From Burkholderiales bacterium C2 (lineage in GTDB: Bacteria > Pseudomonadota > Gammaproteobacteria > Burkholderiales > Burkholderiaceae_C), in the NCBI GenBank assembly GCA_005503085.1, contig SCOI01000006.1, positions 124,001-188,000 on the forward strand: DNA of 64,000 nucleotides, written 5' to 3'. The notes beneath the pieces were generated by a model. That model was not told where the DNA came from, did not search any database, and worked only from the letters and a program-made list of their open reading frames with translations. Below, in pieces: positions 9,227 to 17,114 of the stretch. A program made the translations under genes and the position numbers. Every line of letters begins with the position of its first letter. Position 1 is the first letter of the stretch.

Positions 9227-9474
9227 GCATCACGGTGCGCTACTTCGCCTCGCTGCGCGAGGCTCTGGGCCCGGTCGAAACCGTGGCCTGGACGCAAGAC
9301 CTGACCCTGGGTCGTTTGCGCGACCAGCTGCTGGCGCGCGGCGAGCCGCATGCGGCGGCGCTGGCGCGCGGCAAGTCGCTGCGCTGCGCGCTGAACCAGC
9401 AGCTGGCCCAGGAAGGTGCGCTGATCCCCGACGGTGCCGAGGTGGCCTTCTTCCCGCCCGTGACGGGCGGCTAG
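9223..9474 (+). CDS. moaD: Molybdopterin synthase sulfur-carrier subunit MoaD
   Basis: An 83-residue ubiquitin-fold protein ending in the diagnostic Gly-Gly (FFPPVTGG). The C-terminal glycine carries the thiocarboxylate used by MoaE to make molybdopterin. N-terminal VRYFASLREALG is typical. It overlaps moeA by 4 bp. The partner gene moaE, which normally follows moaD, is not present; an AdoMet decarboxylase gene starts 11 bp downstream instead. Confidence 0.93.
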   Translation: MSITVRYFASLREALGPVETVAWTQDLTLGRLRDQLLARGEPHAAALARGKSLRCALNQQLAQEGALIPDGAEVAFFPPVTGG

Positions 9475-9485
9475 GCGGCGGAACC

Positions 9486-9857
9486 GTGCAAGGTTTGCAC
9501 CTGACGGCCGACCTGCGCGGCTGCGCCGCCGGCCAGCCGCTGATGCAGGACTGCGAGGCCTTGCGCGCGCTGTGCATCGCGGCCGTGGCCGCTGCCGGCC
9601 TGGGCGCGGTGGCCGAGCTCTTCCATCGCTTCAGCCCCGCGCCGGGGCAGGAACAAAGCGGTATCACCGGCGTCGTGCTGCTGGCCGAGTCGCATCTGGC
9701 CATCCACACCTGGCCCGAGCTGGGCGGGGTCACGCTGGATGTCTATGTCTGCAATCTGGGGCAAGACAACAGCGCCAAGGCCGAGGCGCTGATGGCGGCG
9801 CTGATCGCCGCGTTCCGGCCGGCCAGCGTGCTGCGCCAGTCGCTAGCGCGCGGGTGA
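9486..9857 (+). CDS. speD: S-adenosylmethionine decarboxylase proenzyme (prokaryotic type)
   Basis: A 123-residue class 1B AdoMet decarboxylase, which makes the aminopropyl donor for spermidine. The self-cleavage motif ESHLAIHTWPE gives the cut between E68 and S69, with S69 becoming the pyruvoyl group. H74 and C89 (in VYVCNLG) sit 5 and 20 residues after S69, exactly as in Thermotoga AdoMetDC (S63, H68, C83). The start is GTG at 9486, 11 bp after moaD, so it is probably read from the alaA-moaD operon. It converges with the torT-like gene and overlaps its last 15 bp. The aminopropyltransferase that would use its product is at 12483-14060 on the other strand. Confidence 0.9.
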   Translation: MQGLHLTADLRGCAAGQPLMQDCEALRALCIAAVAAAGLGAVAELFHRFSPAPGQEQSGITGVVLLAESHLAIHTWPELGGVTLDVYVCNLGQDNSAKAEALMAALIAAFRPASVLRQSLARG

Positions 9858-10883
9858 GGTGGGCGGCGCCAGCGGCTGCTGCACCAGCCATTGGCCCTTG
9901 GGGGCCAGCAGGCGGCTCATATCGACCGAGGGCAGGCTTTGCTTGTCCAGCATCAGGATGGTGGGACTGACCCGCTTGGGCACGCGCTGGCCCTGCAGCG
10001 CGCGCACCGCCAGATCCAGGCTGAGGCGGGCCAGCAGCACCGGCTGGTCGGTCGGCGCGGCCAGCACTTCGCCGCTGGCGATGCGGTCCACCACCTCGGC
10101 GCTGGCGTAGTAGGCCAGCAGCTTGGGCCGGGGCGGCGGACGCTGCGCCACCAGCCGGGCGGCAAACTCGATGGCCACCGCATTGCCGACGATGTAGTCG
10201 GGCATGCCGGCGCGCTCCAGATGCTCGCGCACCAGCGTGCTCTGGGTCTTGGTGTCGGTCGGGCCGCGACCGCCCAGACGCAGCTCCACCGGCTTGCCGC
10301 TGAGCGCGTCCATCAGGCCACGTTCGCCGTCCTGCACCCAGGCCGCGTCGGCCGGCCCGGGAAACCAGGCCAGCTTGATGCCGCTGCGCCCGCCGGCGTC
10401 GCGCAGGACATGGGTGATGGTCTGGGCCGCCATGTCGGCAAAGCTGACCAGGGCCCGGCTCGTCACCTCGGCGCTGAGCCCGTTGATCAGATCGATGACC
10501 GGGCGCTTCTCGGCCAGGGCCTGGGCGATCTCCTCGCTGAGCCCGTCGGCGCTGATGGCGGCGACGATATAGGCCTGGGCGCCCAGTGCGCGGCAGTCGG
10601 CCCACTGTTTTTTCTGCAGCGGCAGATCGGCATAGCTGTTGGCCTGGTAGATGCCCAGCTGCACGCCCAGGGTCTTGGCCTGCTCGGCCAGGCCCCAGGA
10701 CACGCCCCACCAGTAACGGTCCTTGCCGTGCGGCAGCAGCGCACAGATGCGCCAGGGCTGGCTGGCGCGTTCCATCATGCCGTAGCTGATGCGCCGGCCG
10801 TCGGCCACGACCTCGTAGTTCTGCGCGGCCGCCGGCAGCGCCAGGCTCAGCGTCCAGAACAAGGTGGCAAGCCAGCGCTTCAT
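9843..10883 (-). CDS. torT: TorT-like periplasmic binding protein
   Basis: A 346-residue exported protein of the periplasmic-binding-protein type I fold, most like TorT, the periplasmic partner of the TMAO sensor kinase TorS. Residues 1-20 form a signal peptide (MKRWLATLFW..., cleavage after AAA). The core shows the sugar-binding-protein style segments ICALLPHGKDRYWWG, YIVAAISADGL and MPDYIVGNAVAIEFAARL. The ATG at 10883 lies one base after the stop of the amine oxidase gene, so the two are cotranscribed. No torS or torR gene is nearby, so a TMAO role is doubtful; binding of a polyamine or related amine is an inference from context. Confidence 0.78.
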   Translation of the reverse strand: MKRWLATLFWTLSLALPAAAQNYEVVADGRRISYGMMERASQPWRICALLPHGKDRYWWGVSWGLAEQAKTLGVQLGIYQANSYADLPLQKKQWADCRALGAQAYIVAAISADGLSEEIAQALAEKRPVIDLINGLSAEVTSRALVSFADMAAQTITHVLRDAGGRSGIKLAWFPGPADAAWVQDGERGLMDALSGKPVELRLGGRGPTDTKTQSTLVREHLERAGMPDYIVGNAVAIEFAARLVAQRPPPRPKLLAYYASAEVVDRIASGEVLAAPTDQPVLLARLSLDLAVRALQGQRVPKRVSPTILMLDKQSLPSVDMSRLLAPKGQWLVQQPLAPPTSPAR

Positions 10884-10884
10884 C

Positions 10885-12480
10885 TCACAAGCTTGCCACA
10901 AGCCGACGGGCCACGGCCACGCCCTGCGTGTACGCCTCCTCGAACACCGAATAGCCGGCCAGATCGCTGTGCGCGAAATGCAGCCGGCCGGTCTGCGGCC
11001 CGCGCAGCGCCGCGAGCGCGGGGTCGCCGCGCACACCGGGCAGCGGGATGCTCATCGCATGGCCCCAGCGCGCCAGATCGACGCGCAGCAGCTGCTCGCC
11101 CAGGTCGGGATGGGTGGCGTGCAGCTCGGCGATGACGCGCCGGGCCCAACCCTGCCAGCCGTCCTGCAAGAGCGCGCCGCGCTCGCTGCGCGGCAGGGCC
11201 CAGTAGGCGCTCAAGACGGTGGGGCCGGGGTGGGGTCGGGTCTGCTGGTGCATCGCATCGACATAGCCCAGCGCCTGGCTGCCGTAGACCACGCTGTCCC
11301 AGGCCGGGCCTACGCCCAGCCGGTCCAGCAGCGGGCCCCTGAGCTGCAGATTGGCCACCAGCCAGGGGGCGTGCTGCAGCCGGGCGGCGGCGGCCTGCAG
11401 CGCGGGCGGGGCGCTGCTCAGCAGGCGGTGGGCGATGAAGAGCGGCACGGCCAGCACGATATGGTCGGCCTGCCAGCGCTCCGGCGCATCGGCCGCCTCG
11501 TTCCAGGCCATCAGCTCGACGCCGTGCCGCCCCGGGCTGATACGCAGCACCGTGCGGCCGGTCTGCAGACGCTGCGACCCCAGCGCGCTGGCCATGCGCT
11601 CGGTCAGCCAGGCATTGCCCTCGGGCCAGGTCAGCACCGCCTCGCGTTCGCCGGTCCCGTCTTCGCCATGCACCGTGCCGGGTGCATGAAAACCATGGCG
11701 GCTGGCGAAGTAGTGCAGGCCGGCCCAGGCCGAGACCTCGGCGCTGGGTGCGCCATAGTCGTCGCGGCAGCAGTAGTCCAGATACCAGCGCAGGCGCGCG
11801 GCGTTCAGGCCCTGGGCGGCCAGCCAGGCCGCGAAGGTCTGGCCGTCCAGCGCCGCGTGGCCGGCGGTCCAGCGCGCGCGGCTGCTGGGCATCGCAAAGC
11901 CCAGCTCGCGCCGCGCCTTGTCGACCAGGCGGCCGAAACGCCGGTACTGGTCCAAGGTGGCCGCATCGCCGGCCGGCGGCAGCAGGCCCTCGTGCCACTG
12001 GCCCTCGAAGAACAGGCGCTCCTGCGGGCTGTGGCAGAGATGGCGCTCGTCATAGACGGTGCGGCCCAACTCGTGCCGGGCCAGGCCCAGCTCGTGCAGC
12101 AGCTCAGCCACCTCGGGGGCCTCGGGGCCCGGCAGCGGCAGGTAATGGGCGCCCAGCGGGCAGACCATGCCGGCCATGCGGTGGCCGCGGCTGTTGCCGC
12201 CGGCGCCGTCCTCCAGCTCCAGCAGGGTCACCTCATCGACACCGCTGTTGACCAGGGCGCGGGCGCAGGCAAGACCCGACACGCCGGCGCCGACCACCAG
12301 CACCGAGGTCTTGCGCAGTGCACCCTGGCCAGGGCTGGGCAAGGCCTCGCGCAGACGGTGTCCGCGTGCCGGCGTCGCGCCGACCCAGCCGCCTTGCAGC
12401 GGCGCCGGCTCGGCCCGGCAGCCGGCCAGCCAGGCCGTGCCTGCGAGTCCGGCGACCAGCATCAGTTCACGGCGCTGCAT
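10885..12480 (-). CDS. FAD-dependent amine oxidase-like lipoprotein
   Basis: A 531-residue flavin amine oxidase family protein. The N-terminus MQRRELMLVAGLAGTAWLAGC has a twin-arginine-like start and a lipobox with C21, so it is likely exported and lipid-anchored. The FAD-binding motif VLVVGAGVSGLACARAL follows at about residue 60, then LELEDGAGGNSRG typical of the amine-oxidase glutamate-binding strand. A C-terminal segment AHSDLAGYSVFEEAYTQG closes the FAD site. The ATG at 12480 starts 2 bp after the spermidine synthase stop; a GTG at 12501 would overlap that gene. Position directly after an aminopropyltransferase suggests a polyamine substrate, which is inference. Confidence 0.82.
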   Translation of the reverse strand: MQRRELMLVAGLAGTAWLAGCRAEPAPLQGGWVGATPARGHRLREALPSPGQGALRKTSVLVVGAGVSGLACARALVNSGVDEVTLLELEDGAGGNSRGHRMAGMVCPLGAHYLPLPGPEAPEVAELLHELGLARHELGRTVYDERHLCHSPQERLFFEGQWHEGLLPPAGDAATLDQYRRFGRLVDKARRELGFAMPSSRARWTAGHAALDGQTFAAWLAAQGLNAARLRWYLDYCCRDDYGAPSAEVSAWAGLHYFASRHGFHAPGTVHGEDGTGEREAVLTWPEGNAWLTERMASALGSQRLQTGRTVLRISPGRHGVELMAWNEAADAPERWQADHIVLAVPLFIAHRLLSSAPPALQAAAARLQHAPWLVANLQLRGPLLDRLGVGPAWDSVVYGSQALGYVDAMHQQTRPHPGPTVLSAYWALPRSERGALLQDGWQGWARRVIAELHATHPDLGEQLLRVDLARWGHAMSIPLPGVRGDPALAALRGPQTGRLHFAHSDLAGYSVFEEAYTQGVAVARRLVASL

Positions 12481-12482
12481 CG

Positions 12483-14060
12483 TCAATGCACCCGTCCCCA
12501 TTCCTGCTCGAACTCATGCACCAGGATCTGGTTGGACAGGCGATTGACCTCGGTCGGCACACGCGCCATATCGGGTGGGAACTGGGTCAGCGCCGGCAGC
12601 CCCTCGACGCTGAGAAAGCGCAGGCCCTCGGGCAGCGCGCGCGGCGGGGCCCAGGGCCTTCGCCCGGCCAGGATGAAACCCCATTCGCCGAAGCTGGGCA
12701 CATGGGCGTGATAGGGCGTGGTGACGAGGCCTGCGGACTCCATCGTGCTCACCACGGTCCAGAAGCTGCGCCGCGCGACCAGCGGCGAGGTGGATTGCAC
12801 CACCGCATAGCCCGAGGCCGCCAGGTGCTGGTCCACCAGCTGGTAGAAGCTGCTGGTGTAGAGCTTGCCCAGCGCGAAATTGCTGGGGTCGGGGAAGTCG
12901 ATGATGATGACGTCGAAGCTTTCGCGCGACTGCTCCAGCCAGCCGAAGGCATCGGTGTTGACGATGCTCAGCTTGGGGCTTTGCAGCGCATCGCCATTGA
13001 GCCGGCGCAGCAGCGGCAGGGTCGAGAACAGCCGCGTCATGTGCGGGTCGAGCTCGACCAGCGTGACCGCCTCGACCGAGGGGTAGCGCAGCACCTCGCG
13101 CACCGCCATGCCGTCGCCGCCGCCCAGCACCAGCACCTTCTTGGGCGCACCGTGGCCGGCCATCGCCGGGTGCACCAGGGCCTCGTGGTAGCGGTACTCG
13201 TCGCGCGAGTGGAACTGCAGATTGCCGTTCAGGAACAGCCGCGTGCCGGCATTGCCCTGGGTCACGACGATGCGCTGGTAGTCGCTGCTCTCCTTGAGCA
13301 CGATGTGCTCGCCGTAGAAGCGCTCCTCGGCCCAGGTGGTCAGGCGCTCGGCGCCCAGCAGGGCGGCCACCAGCAGCAGCACCGCCAGTGCGCAGGCCAG
13401 CGCATGGGCCTTGAACGCGCGCAGCTGGGCGCGGAACAGCCACAGCGCCCACACGGCCACGGCCACATTGAGCAGGCCGAAGGCGATGCCGGTGCGTATC
13501 AGTCCGAGCTGCGGCACCAGCACCAGCGGAAAGGCCAGGGCCACCAGCAGCGCGCCCAGATAGTCGAAGGTCAGCACCTGGGAGACCAGGTCGCGCAGTG
13601 CATAGCGCTGGCTGAACTGGTCCTTCAGAATGCGCATCACCAGCGGGATCTCCAGCCCCACCAGGGCTCCGACCAGCAGCACCAGCGCATAGAGCAGGGT
13701 GCGGAAGGCGGCCAGTTCGGCCGGCGGCAGCAGGCTGTGGACGATGAAGAGCCCGGCCGGCATCAGCCCGCCGATCACGCCCACCAGCAGCTCGATCTTC
13801 AGGAACTGCGCGACCAGCTGGCGCTCGACATAGCGGCTCAGCCAGGAGCCCACGCCCATCGCGAACAGATAGGTGCCGATGATGGTGGAGAACTGCAGCA
13901 CCGAGTCGCCCAGCAGATAGCTGGCCAGGGCGCCGGCCGCCAGCTCATAGACCAGGCCGCAGGCGGCGACGACGAAGACGCTGGCCAGCAGCAGCAGCTC
14001 GGCGACCGAGATGCGGGTCGTGGCGGCGTTGCCGGCTTGCGCCGGTTCGGTAAGAGGCAT
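12483..14060 (-). CDS. Membrane-anchored spermidine synthase-like protein
   Basis: A 525-residue protein with an N-terminal membrane domain of about seven helices (residues 20-240) fused to a spermidine/spermine synthase domain (about 250-500). The catalytic part has the substrate-loop GNLQFHSRDEYRYHEALVHP, the dcAdoMet-binding VLVLGGGDGMAVREVL and VELDP, and the active-site region IIIDFPDPSN in which Asp normally activates the amine. It would transfer an aminopropyl group from decarboxylated AdoMet to a diamine at the inner membrane. The neighbouring genes speD and amine oxidase fit polyamine metabolism. It follows the PA2778-type gene by 40 bp in the same direction. Confidence 0.88.
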   Translation of the reverse strand: MPLTEPAQAGNAATTRISVAELLLLASVFVVAACGLVYELAAGALASYLLGDSVLQFSTIIGTYLFAMGVGSWLSRYVERQLVAQFLKIELLVGVIGGLMPAGLFIVHSLLPPAELAAFRTLLYALVLLVGALVGLEIPLVMRILKDQFSQRYALRDLVSQVLTFDYLGALLVALAFPLVLVPQLGLIRTGIAFGLLNVAVAVWALWLFRAQLRAFKAHALACALAVLLLVAALLGAERLTTWAEERFYGEHIVLKESSDYQRIVVTQGNAGTRLFLNGNLQFHSRDEYRYHEALVHPAMAGHGAPKKVLVLGGGDGMAVREVLRYPSVEAVTLVELDPHMTRLFSTLPLLRRLNGDALQSPKLSIVNTDAFGWLEQSRESFDVIIIDFPDPSNFALGKLYTSSFYQLVDQHLAASGYAVVQSTSPLVARRSFWTVVSTMESAGLVTTPYHAHVPSFGEWGFILAGRRPWAPPRALPEGLRFLSVEGLPALTQFPPDMARVPTEVNRLSNQILVHEFEQEWGRVH

Positions 14061-14100
14061 GGAGGGCGCAGCAGAGGAGGGCTGCCGATTGCAGCGGCGC

Positions 14101-15096
14101 TCAGTCTATGCGGGTTCGGGGCTCGGGCTCGGTCGGGCCCAGCTTGCGCTGCAGCTCCAGATACAGTGGCAGGCGCGGGCCACCCAGCTGCACCGCCCGT
14201 GCCGCCGCCTGGCGGGCCTGCTCATGCTGACCCTGCTCCAGCAGCACCTGGGCCAGATTGTTCCAGGCATCGGCCAGTTCGGGCCGGACCTGCACCGCGT
14301 GGCGATAGGCCGAGGCCGCGCCCGCCAGATCGCCGCCGGCATAGGCGCTGTTGCCGGCGCCCAGCAGCAGGGCCGGCTGCGCGGGCCAGCGCTGCAGCGC
14401 GCCGGCATAGGCCTGGGCGGCGGCACGGGGATCGACGCGCTCCAGCGCCGCGATCGCGCCGGCCATGGGCTCGGCCTGGGCGGTGGCCGGCAGCCTGGCC
14501 GGCGGAAGGGCCAGCATGGCCCAGTGGCCGCCGCGGGCCCAGGTGCGCTCGAAGGTCGCGATCGACATCTGCAGGTTTTGCGTGCGGCCCGAATGCAGGG
14601 TCAGCAGGCTGCGTTCGCGGTCGAAGCCGATCAGCACCGCGTAATGCCAGACCGGATAGACGGGCAGCGAGAGGTTCTGGAACACCAGCACCGGATGGCC
14701 GGCGGCCACCTCCTGCAGCAAGGCGTCCAGGCTCGGCGCCAGCCGGACGCTGAGCAGGCCGTGGCGCCGGCTGGCGGCCAGCAGCTCCTGCTGCAGCGAG
14801 CCCTGGCGGCCGGGCAGATAGACCTGGGGCAGCAGCTGCTCGGGCGTGGCCGGCACGCCGGCGGCCTGCAACAGCATGGCCAGCGCGGCCGGGCCGCATT
14901 CATAGTCCTCCTGCGCGAAGAAGGGCTGCTCGCTCAGCAGGGCCTGGGGCGGCAGACTGGCGGGCCACTGCTGGCTCAGACGCTGAGCCTGGGGCGGTGT
15001 CGCGCAGCCGCCCAACATCATCAACAACAGGGCCGCAAGAAAACAAAACCCCGCAAGAGCGGGGCTTGATGGGCGTGGGCCGAGGCCCGGCGTCAT
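14101..15096 (-). CDS. PA2778 family cysteine peptidase lipoprotein with TPR repeats
   Basis: A 331-residue lipoprotein with lipobox MLGGC (C31). Residues 55-180 form a C39-like papain-fold peptidase: catalytic Cys C67 in EDYECGPAALAMLL and His H151 in PVWHYAVLIGFDR. Residues about 195-310 are tetratricopeptide-like repeats (AALERVDPRAAAQAYAGAL, ELADAWNNLAQVLLEQG). This matches the PA2778 family, which is found next to PA2779-type genes as here. The ATG at 15096 overlaps the PA2779 stop in ATGA. Its first 25 codons contain a terminator-like hairpin (15036-15067). Substrate is unknown. Confidence 0.85.
   Translation of the reverse strand: MTPGLGPRPSSPALAGFCFLAALLLMMLGGCATPPQAQRLSQQWPASLPPQALLSEQPFFAQEDYECGPAALAMLLQAAGVPATPEQLLPQVYLPGRQGSLQQELLAASRRHGLLSVRLAPSLDALLQEVAAGHPVLVFQNLSLPVYPVWHYAVLIGFDRERSLLTLHSGRTQNLQMSIATFERTWARGGHWAMLALPPARLPATAQAEPMAGAIAALERVDPRAAAQAYAGALQRWPAQPALLLGAGNSAYAGGDLAGAASAYRHAVQVRPELADAWNNLAQVLLEQGQHEQARQAAARAVQLGGPRLPLYLELQRKLGPTEPEPRTRID
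15036..15067 (-). terminator. Terminator-like hairpin inside the PA2778-family gene start
   Basis: On the minus strand the sequence reads CCCCGC-TCTT-GCGGGG, extendable by a G-U and two A-U pairs, followed by TTTTGTTTTCTT. This is a canonical intrinsic-terminator shape. It falls within codons 10-20 of the downstream gene, encoding part of its signal peptide, just after the PA2779 stop codon. Confidence 0.6.
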
Positions 15097-15503
15097 CGGA
15101 CCGAACGGGTGAAGGGGAAGACCTTGGTCAGGCCCAGGATGTCGGTCACCAGCAGGATCACGAAGACGGTGAACAGCAGGCCCAGTACCTCGCCGCCGGC
15201 CGGGGCGCTGTCGATGCGGCCGGCCAGTTCAGCAACTTCCGTATCCGACAGCGCGGCGACGCGGGCCTGCGCTGCCTCGGCATCGACGCCCTGGCCCATC
15301 AGCGCCTGGCGCACATCGTCGCGGGCCAGGAACTCGCCGACGCGGGCGCGCGCGGCTTCGGCCGGCAGCGTGGTGCCGGCGGCGGTCGCTTCGGCTGGCA
15401 GCAAGGCCTCGGTCGGCACGATGACGGCCTGCGCGGACAAGCTCATCAGCGAGCAGGAAACGATCAGCGTGGAAGCGATCAGGCGGCGCGTCAATGTCTT
15501 CAT
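15093..15503 (-). CDS. PA2779 family protein
   Basis: A 136-residue exported or membrane protein. Residues 1-26 are a signal peptide (MKTLTRRLIASTLIV..., ending in SAQA). The middle has the pattern ARVGEFLARDDVRQALMGQGVD and ARVAALSDTEVAELAGRID, characteristic of the PA2779 family. A single transmembrane helix (LGLLFTVFVILLVTDILG) precedes a short basic tail. The gene pairs with the PA2778-type peptidase through a 4-bp overlap. The family function is unknown; the fixed pairing suggests it is a partner or substrate of the peptidase. Confidence 0.85.
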   Translation of the reverse strand: MKTLTRRLIASTLIVSCSLMSLSAQAVIVPTEALLPAEATAAGTTLPAEAARARVGEFLARDDVRQALMGQGVDAEAAQARVAALSDTEVAELAGRIDSAPAGGEVLGLLFTVFVILLVTDILGLTKVFPFTRSVR

Positions 15504-15583
15504 GGTGTTGGACCTCAGGTGAGCGCGCAGTGTAGGCGTGGCGCAGCCCCGATTTTGCGCCGGTTTACAGCTTGTGACCTTGA

Positions 15584-16351
15584 TCAGTGCCGGCTTGTGC
15601 CGGCCTTGCGGGTGGCGATCTGCACCGCCAGGCACAGGGCCGTGGCCAGCGCGAAGGCCAGCGGCATGGCCAGGCGATCGAGCAGCAGGGCCAGGGCCAC
15701 GCAAAAGGCCGCCAAGGAATACAGCCCGGTCACCATCGCGCGCAGCAGCGTGGCCGCATAGGCGCCGCCCTGCGCGCGGTGCGAAAACACCGCCAGCGTG
15801 CTGCCCAGCATCGGGAACACCGCCAGCATGCCGCTCCAGTGGCTGCCCAGCGCGCCGGCCGCCCCGCTGACGCCCAGGGTCAGCGCCGCACCCGCCGCCA
15901 TGCGCAGGCCCATTTCGCCGGGCCGCAGGCGGATGGGCGCATCCAGCGGCCGGGGCGGCGGGAACAGGCGCGGCGCCAGCAGCAGCGTGGCCAGTGCAAT
16001 GCCCAGACCCAGCAGCGGGTGGGGCGGCAGCAGGCTCAGCGGCGCGGCCACGGTCAACCAGGCCAGCAGGGCCTGGCCCAGCGCGCCAGGCCAGGCCCGG
16101 CCATCGGTGGCATTGGCGGCACGGGCATAGGCGATGCTGAACGAGACCGAGGCGAGCAGGGCCGCTGCCGCCGTGGCCGCCGACGCGGCGGCAAAGGCCG
16201 GACCCTGCTCCAGCGCGATGAAAGCCAGGATGGGCCCGGCCACCACCGGCAGCCCGGCCAGCCAGCCGGCCACCTTGGGGCCCCAGCGCTGGCTGGCCAG
16301 CGAGACGAGCAGCAGAAAGGTCGGGACGAGGAGGAGCTTGAGGGCGAGCAC
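15584..16351 (-). CDS. Integral membrane protein of unknown function
   Basis: A 255-residue very hydrophobic protein with about eight predicted membrane helices, for example LLLVPTFLLLVSLA, VAGPILAFIALEQ, LGLGIALATLLLAP and LAAFCVALALLLDRL. I do not recognise a characterised family. The start is uncertain: the GTG at 16351 gives the N-terminus VLALKLLLVPTF and lies 4 bp after the stop of an upstream gene remnant, suggesting former translational coupling; a GTG at 16387 would add 12 residues overlapping that remnant. Confidence 0.6.
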   Translation of the reverse strand: MLALKLLLVPTFLLLVSLASQRWGPKVAGWLAGLPVVAGPILAFIALEQGPAFAAASAATAAAALLASVSFSIAYARAANATDGRAWPGALGQALLAWLTVAAPLSLLPPHPLLGLGIALATLLLAPRLFPPPRPLDAPIRLRPGEMGLRMAAGAALTLGVSGAAGALGSHWSGMLAVFPMLGSTLAVFSHRAQGGAYAATLLRAMVTGLYSLAAFCVALALLLDRLAMPLAFALATALCLAVQIATRKAGTSRH

Positions 16352-16355
16352 GGAA

Positions 16356-16493
16356 TCAGTCGGGCCGGCGATAGCTGCCCCCGCCACGCGGGGCGGCGAT
16401 GAACTCCGGCAGTAGTTGCCGGGTGAAGTGCCGGCTCATCGCGTTGCTGATGCCGGCCTGGTCGATGCGTGACTTGATCATCAGGTCCCAGTA
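16356..16493 (-). pseudogene. 3' remnant of an unidentified gene
   Basis: An open frame of 45 codons ends in TGA at 16356-16358, just ahead of the membrane protein. It encodes a plausible protein tail (DLMIKSRIDQAGISNAMSRH, then FTRQLLPEFI and a GGGSYRRPD end) but is closed upstream by TGA at 16494-16496 and has no good start. It reads like the C-terminus of a gene whose 5' part was lost when the neighbouring HxlR/MFS segment arrived. I cannot assign the parent family. A 41-residue small gene from ATG 16481 is possible but less likely. Confidence 0.4.
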
Positions 16494-16557
16494 TCACCTG
16501 AGCACCGCCTGTCGGGCCGCCGTACCCGGCCACTAGCCCCGCGAGGCGGCCAGTGCC

Positions 16558-17022
16558 CTACCGCACTTTCTGCACCGTAGTCTCGGCCGGTGACAGCGTC
16601 CTGCCGTCGCTTGCTTTCGGCGCCATCAGCGGGATTGGCTTGCCGGTGCGCTTGTCGATCAGTAGCGAATGAGCTTCGCCAGGTTCGAACAGATGGTGTT
16701 CGCCCCACTGCCGCAGCGCCACCAGGATGGGGAACAGGCGATCCCCTTTGGCCGTCAGTACGTACTCCTGATAGGCGGTGCCATCCGACGCCGCCTGCGT
16801 CTGCAGAATGCCTGCCTCGACCAGCTTGTGCAGGCGGTCCGAGAGGATGTTGCGGGCCACGCCCAAGCTGCGTTGGAAGTCGCTGAAGCGGCTCGTTCCG
16901 TCGAAGGCATTGCGCACGATCAGCAGCGACCAGCGGTCTCCGATCAGATCGACGGAGCGCGCAACCGGACAAGGCTCGGCGTTGATAGGTTCAAGGCGGG
17001 GCAAGGCATCTCCTGGCGGCAT
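16558..17022 (-). CDS. HxlR family transcriptional regulator
   Basis: A 154-residue winged-helix regulator of the HxlR type. The HTH region contains CPVARSVDLIGDRWSLLIVR, then RFSDFQRSLGVARNILSDRL, which are family hallmarks; cysteine in the CPV motif is a possible redox or ligand sensor. The start is uncertain: ATG at 17022 is used here, while a TTG five codons further in has AGGAG 5 nt upstream. It is divergent from an MFS exporter, with an imperfect palindrome between them, so it likely represses that exporter and itself until an inducer is present. Confidence 0.9.
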   Translation of the reverse strand: MPPGDALPRLEPINAEPCPVARSVDLIGDRWSLLIVRNAFDGTSRFSDFQRSLGVARNILSDRLHKLVEAGILQTQAASDGTAYQEYVLTAKGDRLFPILVALRQWGEHHLFEPGEAHSLLIDKRTGKPIPLMAPKASDGRTLSPAETTVQKVR

Positions 17023-17040
17023 GGCAGGGCATCTGTTTTG

Positions 17041-17092
17041 GTTGCATTTTAAAACCACATTGCGTAGGATTAAATCGGTTTTGTTTTGCAAC
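17041..17092. promoter_or_regulatory. Candidate HxlR operator between divergent genes
   Basis: Two 16-bp arms, GTTGCATTTTAAAACC at 17041-17056 and GGTTTTGTTTTGCAAC at 17077-17092, form an inverted repeat matching at 12 of 16 positions with a 20-bp spacer. The stretch is much more AT-rich than its surroundings and lies between the HxlR gene and the MFS gene, where both promoters must be. Confidence 0.55.
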
Positions 17093-17114
17093 TAGATTGA
17101 GTGAGCATCGTGTC

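Noticed and set aside
12318-14753. Long plus-strand frame opposite the spermidine synthase gene
   Set aside because: The real gene on the other strand has membrane helices and catalytic motifs; the plus frame is repetitive Gln/His/Arg-rich sequence typical of antisense reading.
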